From contig JAJPIB010000077.1 of NCBI GenBank assembly GCA_021324995.1, positions 1 through 45,055 on the forward strand: a DNA stretch of 45,055 nucleotides, written 5' to 3'. The notes under the pieces were generated by a model that searched no databases, was not told the origin of the DNA, and saw only the letters and a program-made list of their open reading frames with translations. The position numbers and the translations under genes were made by a program. The stretch comes from Chlamydiia bacterium (GTDB taxonomy: Bacteria; Chlamydiota; Chlamydiia; Chlamydiales; Rhabdochlamydiaceae). This document shows positions 41,201-45,055 of the stretch, one piece after another. Each line of letters opens with the position of its first letter. The first letter of the stretch is position 1.

Positions 41201-42811
41201 ATGCGGCACCTCAAACCCATCTTTTCAAGAGCAGCCGTCTTTCTTTGCCTATTTCCTTTTTTTCCCCAAGAATTGTGGGCTAAAAAAAAAGTCAAAGTAG
41301 AAGAGAGGCAGATTCCAGAGCAAAATGCGCAGTGGTCTTTAAAATCCCTATTCCACAGTCTCGACCCTTTATCGGTTTCCCAACACCTTGCCTTTTATGA
41401 GCTTTATCCAGACTCCATCGAGGGGAAAGAAGCCTTGGGGCGTGCATGGAAGCTTCTGGGAGGGGAAGTCGTTCCTGACCAAGAAATCGCTAAGCAACTT
41501 CCTCATCTCAATATTCAAGATATTATCTCTCTCATCACGCGTCAATCCTTCGATCCACCCGTGAAACTGCATGAAGAACAACTTGAACTTATTTCAAAAA
41601 TTTCTAAGCGTCTTTCGAACAGAAAACTCAAAGGATTTCAGGCTAAGTGTAAAGAGGACGTCCTTAAACTTTCTTCAGAAGAGATCGACATCGCTCGCGG
41701 ATTGCTGATTTTCCAATTCGATGAATCCCCAGATCCGATGGAAGAAGTGAGACAATACGAAGTGAGTATCGATTTGATGGCTTTGCAAATCGGTGCTCGC
41801 TTGGCTAAGAATGCCTCGCATGAGGAAAAAATCCGCGAGATCAACCGTTTCATTTTTCAGGAAATGCAGTTCCGGTTTCCTCCCCACTCTCTATATGCTA
41901 ATGATATCGATCTCTACACCTTTCTTCCTTCGGTCATCGATAGCAGACAAGGGGTTTGCCTTGGTGTGTCTATCCTTTACTTAGCTCTGGCCCAACGCCT
42001 CGATCTTCCCTTAGAGATCATCACACCGCCAGGACATATTTATGTCCGTTACAATAACGGGAAAAAAATCATTAACATCGAAACAACATCCCGAGGGATC
42101 GACATGCCTTCAGAAGCTTATTTGGGCATCAATACCCGTAAGCTGCAACTGCGCAACCTGAAAGAAGTGATTGGAATGGCGTTCATGAACCAAGCAGCTG
42201 TCTTCTGGTCGCGGCAGGATTACGAAAAAACTATTTCGCTCTACGAAAAAGCAGCTCTCTTTTTGCCTAAAGATCCATTATTAAAGATGTTCATGGGGTT
42301 GAACTATCTTTTTGTAGGTCAAGGAAACGATGGTGTAACACTATTAAGAGAAATTCGCCATATCACATTTGACGAGGCTGTTTCTCCCGAGACAATTCCT
42401 GACGACTATTTGAGCGGAAAAATTGACGCCGAAGGGATTAAAGCGGTATTCTTACCCGTCGATGAAACGCGAGAATCGATTGTTAAAAAACAAAAAGAAC
42501 TCGAAAAAATCTTAAAACGCTATCCCCATTATCGAGCGGGTCAGTTGCATTTAGCCACAACCTGGCTGCAATTAGGCAGAAGCAGCGAAGCAAAAGAAGT
42601 TCTAGAGAAATACCATCGGATCGATCCCCATCACTCAATTGTCGAATATTATCTCGCTATCCTGAGCATTGAGCGCCTAGATTATAATCTCGCCTGGAGT
42701 TATCTCACCCAAGCAGAATCCCTTGCTGCAGCAAGGGGCCATCATCCAAAAGCTTTAAAATCCATTCGTGAATCGCTGCGCAGAATCAGCCCAGATCCTT
42801 TCTTTAAATAG
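41201..42811 (+). CDS. Secreted transglutaminase-like (SirB1-type) protein with TPR repeats
   Basis: A 536-residue protein with a signal peptide (about residues 1-27, ending ELWA). A central transglutaminase-like/SirB1 domain (about 190-320) contains RQGVCLGVSILYLALAQRLD with Cys253 in the nucleophile position. PPGHIYVRY with His279 and IETTSRGIDMP follow, giving a Cys-His-acid arrangement. The C-terminal third (about 330-520) has TPR-like helical pairs (AAVFWSRQDYEKTISLYEKA, HLATTWLQLGRSSEAKEVLE). Activity as a protease or cross-linker is not established for this family. It stands alone between the coiled-coil gene and the outer-membrane protein. Confidence 0.82.
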   Translation: MRHLKPIFSRAAVFLCLFPFFPQELWAKKKVKVEERQIPEQNAQWSLKSLFHSLDPLSVSQHLAFYELYPDSIEGKEALGRAWKLLGGEVVPDQEIAKQLPHLNIQDIISLITRQSFDPPVKLHEEQLELISKISKRLSNRKLKGFQAKCKEDVLKLSSEEIDIARGLLIFQFDESPDPMEEVRQYEVSIDLMALQIGARLAKNASHEEKIREINRFIFQEMQFRFPPHSLYANDIDLYTFLPSVIDSRQGVCLGVSILYLALAQRLDLPLEIITPPGHIYVRYNNGKKIINIETTSRGIDMPSEAYLGINTRKLQLRNLKEVIGMAFMNQAAVFWSRQDYEKTISLYEKAALFLPKDPLLKMFMGLNYLFVGQGNDGVTLLREIRHITFDEAVSPETIPDDYLSGKIDAEGIKAVFLPVDETRESIVKKQKELEKILKRYPHYRAGQLHLATTWLQLGRSSEAKEVLEKYHRIDPHHSIVEYYLAILSIERLDYNLAWSYLTQAESLAAARGHHPKALKSIRESLRRISPDPFFK

Positions 42812-43033
42812 ATCCATCAACATCTTTCAGAAAAAACCATCGTTTTTTCAAGAAAAGCCAGTTTCCTTAGAAATATAGGGACCCACTTACAGCAAAATTG
42901 CACTACTTAATGCTCTACGCATGTGCTTCGTCCTCAAAAAAAGCCTCCTTCAAAAAAACGACTTTTCTCCTATGGGAAATTGTTATTATCCCTACCTTGA
43001 TTTCTCCAATTTTTCGGAGCCAAAATAAATAAT

Positions 43034-43061
43034 TTGCGTTAAATCCTAAATTTAATATGAT
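43034..43061 (+). promoter_or_regulatory. Sigma-70-type promoter of the MOMP-like gene
   Basis: TTGCGT (43034-43039) and TATGAT (43056-43061) are separated by a 16-base AT-rich spacer. The predicted transcript start, about 43068, gives a short leader to the ATG at 43096. The upstream in-frame ATG at 43057 falls inside the -10 element, so it cannot be the start. Confidence 0.7.
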
Positions 43062-43095
43062 GCAGACATGGAGAACCCAAAATACGGAGAGACGT

Positions 43096-44169
43096 ATGAA
43101 GCGATTTACTCTAACAACAATTCCTTTGCTATGCGCAGCCATTACGCCTCTTTGCGCAGATGCTCAAGGATACGATGATAAAATGACTGATGCTCAAAGA
43201 CAGCAGAAGTACATGGATGAAATGAACAAAATCACACCCTCAGGTGAACCAGCAGTGACAAGATGGGCTGATCCATTCATCACAGCTGATTTCATCTGGT
43301 GGAAAACAATGGAAGATGGTCTTGACTACGCCTACACCGGCACCAGCGGAGCAGTTGGAGTCGATGCCCACAAAGGCAAATTGAAGCACCCACGTTTCAA
43401 ATATGAGCCAGGCTTTAAAGTTGGCGCGGGTCTTAAATTTAGACACGATGGTTGGGACACTTTTGTTCAGTACACAAGACTTAATTTCAACCGTCAACGT
43501 TCCGGTTCCTCAGACGTGCAAACAGCAGTGGCTGTGCCGTTTGGAGGTGAAACACTTACTTGGCAAGCGGAACATGCCAGTGGCAAGTGGTCTCTTAACT
43601 TTAACGTTATTGACTGGGAACTCGGACGCAATTTCTGGGTCAGCAAATGGCTAACATTGAGACCTTTCGTAGGCTTGAAGTTCGATTGGACAACTCAGAA
43701 GTTCAAAGTTGAGTATAAAGAGATTGCAAGCACCGACATTATGATCGATGGTAGTGATGTTGCTGTTAAAATGCATGAAAATCAATGGGCTGCTGGCTTA
43801 AGAGCCGGTTTGAACACAACATGGTACATGGCTAGACATTGGTGCATCTTTGGAGAGCTTGCACTCAGCGGTATGGTAAATAGCTTCAATACATCCCGCA
43901 AGGATGATTTTGAAACTCCTGCTGGCCTTGAGTGGATCCAAAACAACTTCAAAGGCAGAACAACTAACGTAACTCCAGTAATGGAATGGTCATTAGGATT
44001 GCGTTATGAGACAGCGTTCCATAACGATGATTACATGTTCCAATTCCAAGTGGGTTGGGAAGAGCAAGTATGGTTCAATCAGAACCAATTCTCTTATCTT
44101 CCAACAGGTGGACGCAATACAGATCTGACTTTCCAAGGTCTTACTGTTAAAGCTGCGTTCTACTTCTAA
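43096..44169 (+). CDS. MOMP-like outer-membrane beta-barrel protein
   Basis: A 357-residue protein. A cleavable signal peptide (MKRFTLTTIPLLCAAITPLC, cleavage probably after ADA) is followed by a short charged region. A beta-barrel domain of alternating strands ends in aromatic residues (LTVKAAFYF), the outer-membrane assembly signature. Segments such as FITADFIWWKTMEDGLDYAY, GFKVGAGLKFRHDGWDTFVQ and WLTLRPFVGLKFDW resemble the chlamydial MOMP/Lpg1974 pore family of Waddlia-type Chlamydiae. Few cysteines remain in the mature part, unlike classical MOMP. GGAGAG lies before the ATG; promoter and terminator are both visible. Confidence 0.85.
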   Translation: MKRFTLTTIPLLCAAITPLCADAQGYDDKMTDAQRQQKYMDEMNKITPSGEPAVTRWADPFITADFIWWKTMEDGLDYAYTGTSGAVGVDAHKGKLKHPRFKYEPGFKVGAGLKFRHDGWDTFVQYTRLNFNRQRSGSSDVQTAVAVPFGGETLTWQAEHASGKWSLNFNVIDWELGRNFWVSKWLTLRPFVGLKFDWTTQKFKVEYKEIASTDIMIDGSDVAVKMHENQWAAGLRAGLNTTWYMARHWCIFGELALSGMVNSFNTSRKDDFETPAGLEWIQNNFKGRTTNVTPVMEWSLGLRYETAFHNDDYMFQFQVGWEEQVWFNQNQFSYLPTGGRNTDLTFQGLTVKAAFYF

Positions 44170-44187
44170 GATGGTGTAGAAAATAAC

Positions 44188-44219
44188 CGCTCCCATTCAT
44201 TTTGGGAGCGTTTTTTTTT
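44188..44219 (+). terminator. Rho-independent terminator of the MOMP-like gene
   Basis: A perfect eight-base stem (CGCTCCCA / TGGGAGCG) with a seven-base loop, followed by nine T residues. It starts 18 bases after the stop codon. Confidence 0.95.
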
Positions 44220-44362
44220 GTCTTTAAAAAAGAGTAAAAATGCCTAAGGCATATACCAAAATATTGAAAAAACAGAAATGATCAAAGTCCTAATGCAGAA
44301 CGAGTCATTGCCAAAAGGTGCTTTTTTAAGAGAGTACACGATATAAAAATTGGGAGAATTTC

Positions 44363-44836
44363 ATGAGCCGTTCTTTTTTCTTTCTTTCCCTTACAGCCAT
44401 ATCCTTGTCTTTTTCTCACCTTCATGCCAAGCAAATCATGCTCGATGATGTGATGACACGTGAGGAACAAAAAAAGACAGGAGTTGATAAACTATCCCTA
44501 AAAGAAAAGATCGAGCTTGAAAATTGGCTAAATAGAACTTTTGTGCTTAAAGCCCACGACCAAACTGAGCAAGCGCAGCTCTTTCTATCGATAAATATTA
44601 ATAATGGCCAAAAGCTGCAGCTCTCTGATGAAAGCATCTGGGAAATCGCCCCGCGGGATGTTCAAACAGCCGCTGTGTGGATAACACCTTTCCCTGTGAA
44701 GATTGTACCAAGCAACGATCCTGATTATCCTTTTCTTATAGTTAATACGAATACAGGCATCGGTGTCACAGCGCGCAAACTTCCAGATACCTCGCCTGCG
44801 GAGGGAACACAGCCTCCTTCGCAATCCTCCTCTTAA
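44363..44836 (+). CDS. Small secreted hypothetical protein
   Basis: A 157-residue protein with a signal peptide (about residues 1-22, FFFLSLTAISLSFSHLHAK). A mature part of mixed helix and strand follows: an acidic helical segment (LSLKEKIELENWLNRTFVLK), then predicted strands (LQLSDESIWEIAPRD, WITPFPVKIVPSNDPDYPFL). The C-terminal tail is Pro/Ser-rich. I do not recognise a family name. GGGAG lies six bases before the ATG. It is separated from the MOMP-like gene by the terminator and 140 bases, so it has its own promoter. Confidence 0.72.
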   Translation: MSRSFFFLSLTAISLSFSHLHAKQIMLDDVMTREEQKKTGVDKLSLKEKIELENWLNRTFVLKAHDQTEQAQLFLSININNGQKLQLSDESIWEIAPRDVQTAAVWITPFPVKIVPSNDPDYPFLIVNTNTGIGVTARKLPDTSPAEGTQPPSQSSS

Positions 44837-45055
44837 ACTTCATCTCTCCTAAAAAACTTTAGATATCTTGCATAACCTTTTCTTCGTGCTCGGGAAAAAA
44901 TCATCGATTTTTTCGAATTTTATCCTCTCCACTACCAAGACATACTAATAACCTGAGTTTTGGGTTGATTTTATAGAGAATTACTGCAGATTTTGAGACA
45001 AATTTCGCCCATTTTGGCACGTTCAATAGCTGAAAGCACCTATGGACGTGCAAAA
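44837..45055. other. Non-coding end of the window with an inverted repeat
   Basis: About 220 bases with no credible ORF. The last 44 bases form an inverted repeat: TTTTGGCACGT (45012-45022) and ACGTGCAAAA (45046-45055), with one unpaired G. The window ends exactly at the right arm, so the full element cannot be judged. It could be a terminator for a gene beyond the edge or the end of a repeat. Confidence 0.4.

Noticed and set aside
42915-43142. 75-codon minus-strand frame upstream of the MOMP-like gene
   Set aside because: It overlaps the promoter and signal-peptide region of the real gene on the other strand and has no supporting features.
1-45055. CRISPR array, phage genes or rRNA genes
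   Set aside because: No regularly spaced direct repeats, cas genes, phage structural genes or rRNA sequence were seen; the only repeats are dispersed palindromes.

Overview
The window comes from a member of the Chlamydiae, most likely an environmental or amoeba-associated lineage (Parachlamydiales; Waddlia-like is my guess from the outer-membrane protein, not proven). Two gene orders are diagnostic. The run rpsA-nusA-infB-rbfA-truB-ribF-ychF-sctU-sctV-sctW-chaperone-malQ (21.3-40.1 kb) matches the order known from Chlamydia trachomatis (CT098 to CT087). The minus-strand run rpe...efp-accB-accC (14.4-20.1 kb) matches CT121 to CT124.

Layout. 0-1.1 kb: edge of a GxxExxY-family gene and a secreted DUF2608 (HAD-like) protein. 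1.18-4.04 kb: a small island bounded by a 3'-end fragment of tRNA-Tyr on the left and the intact tRNA-Tyr on the right. It carries a COG3657/COG3636-type toxin-antitoxin pair, a secreted alpha/beta hydrolase and two small unknown genes. 4.0-8.3 kb: tRNA-Tyr and tRNA-Thr, a SEC-C protein, TtcA, a PutP-type symporter, SurE and a small lipoprotein. 8.4-11.1 kb: a glycogen branching enzyme with a long N-terminal extension. 11.4-14.3 kb: tRNA-Val, tRNA-Asp, a YitT-type membrane protein, RfbA and a purine phosphoribosyltransferase. 14.4-21.1 kb: biotin carboxylase, BCCP, EF-P, a HAD phosphatase, YvcK, Rpe and a short aspartokinase, all on the minus strand. 21.3-29.3 kb: the transcription/translation operon, followed by two unknown genes between ribF and ychF. 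31.3-40.1 kb: YchF, a THUMP-type RNA methyltransferase, the type III secretion block (export gate SctU and SctV, gatekeeper SctW, its chaperone) and MalQ. 40.2-45 kb: a coiled-coil candidate effector, a transglutaminase-like/TPR secreted protein, a MOMP-like outer-membrane protein with a clear promoter and terminator, and a small secreted protein.

The most notable non-genic signal is a family of short palindromic elements with ends reading TATACCCAACGTGATT. Copies or remnants lie at 5556, 12669, 16486, 29987, 31013 and 38416, and looser relatives at 17296 and 21130. They look like non-autonomous MITEs with a TA target. Two copies run into the 3' ends of genes (rfbA and the type III chaperone) and supply both stop codons, so both proteins end in the same residues, VYPT. 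No transposase, phage gene or CRISPR array was found in the window.
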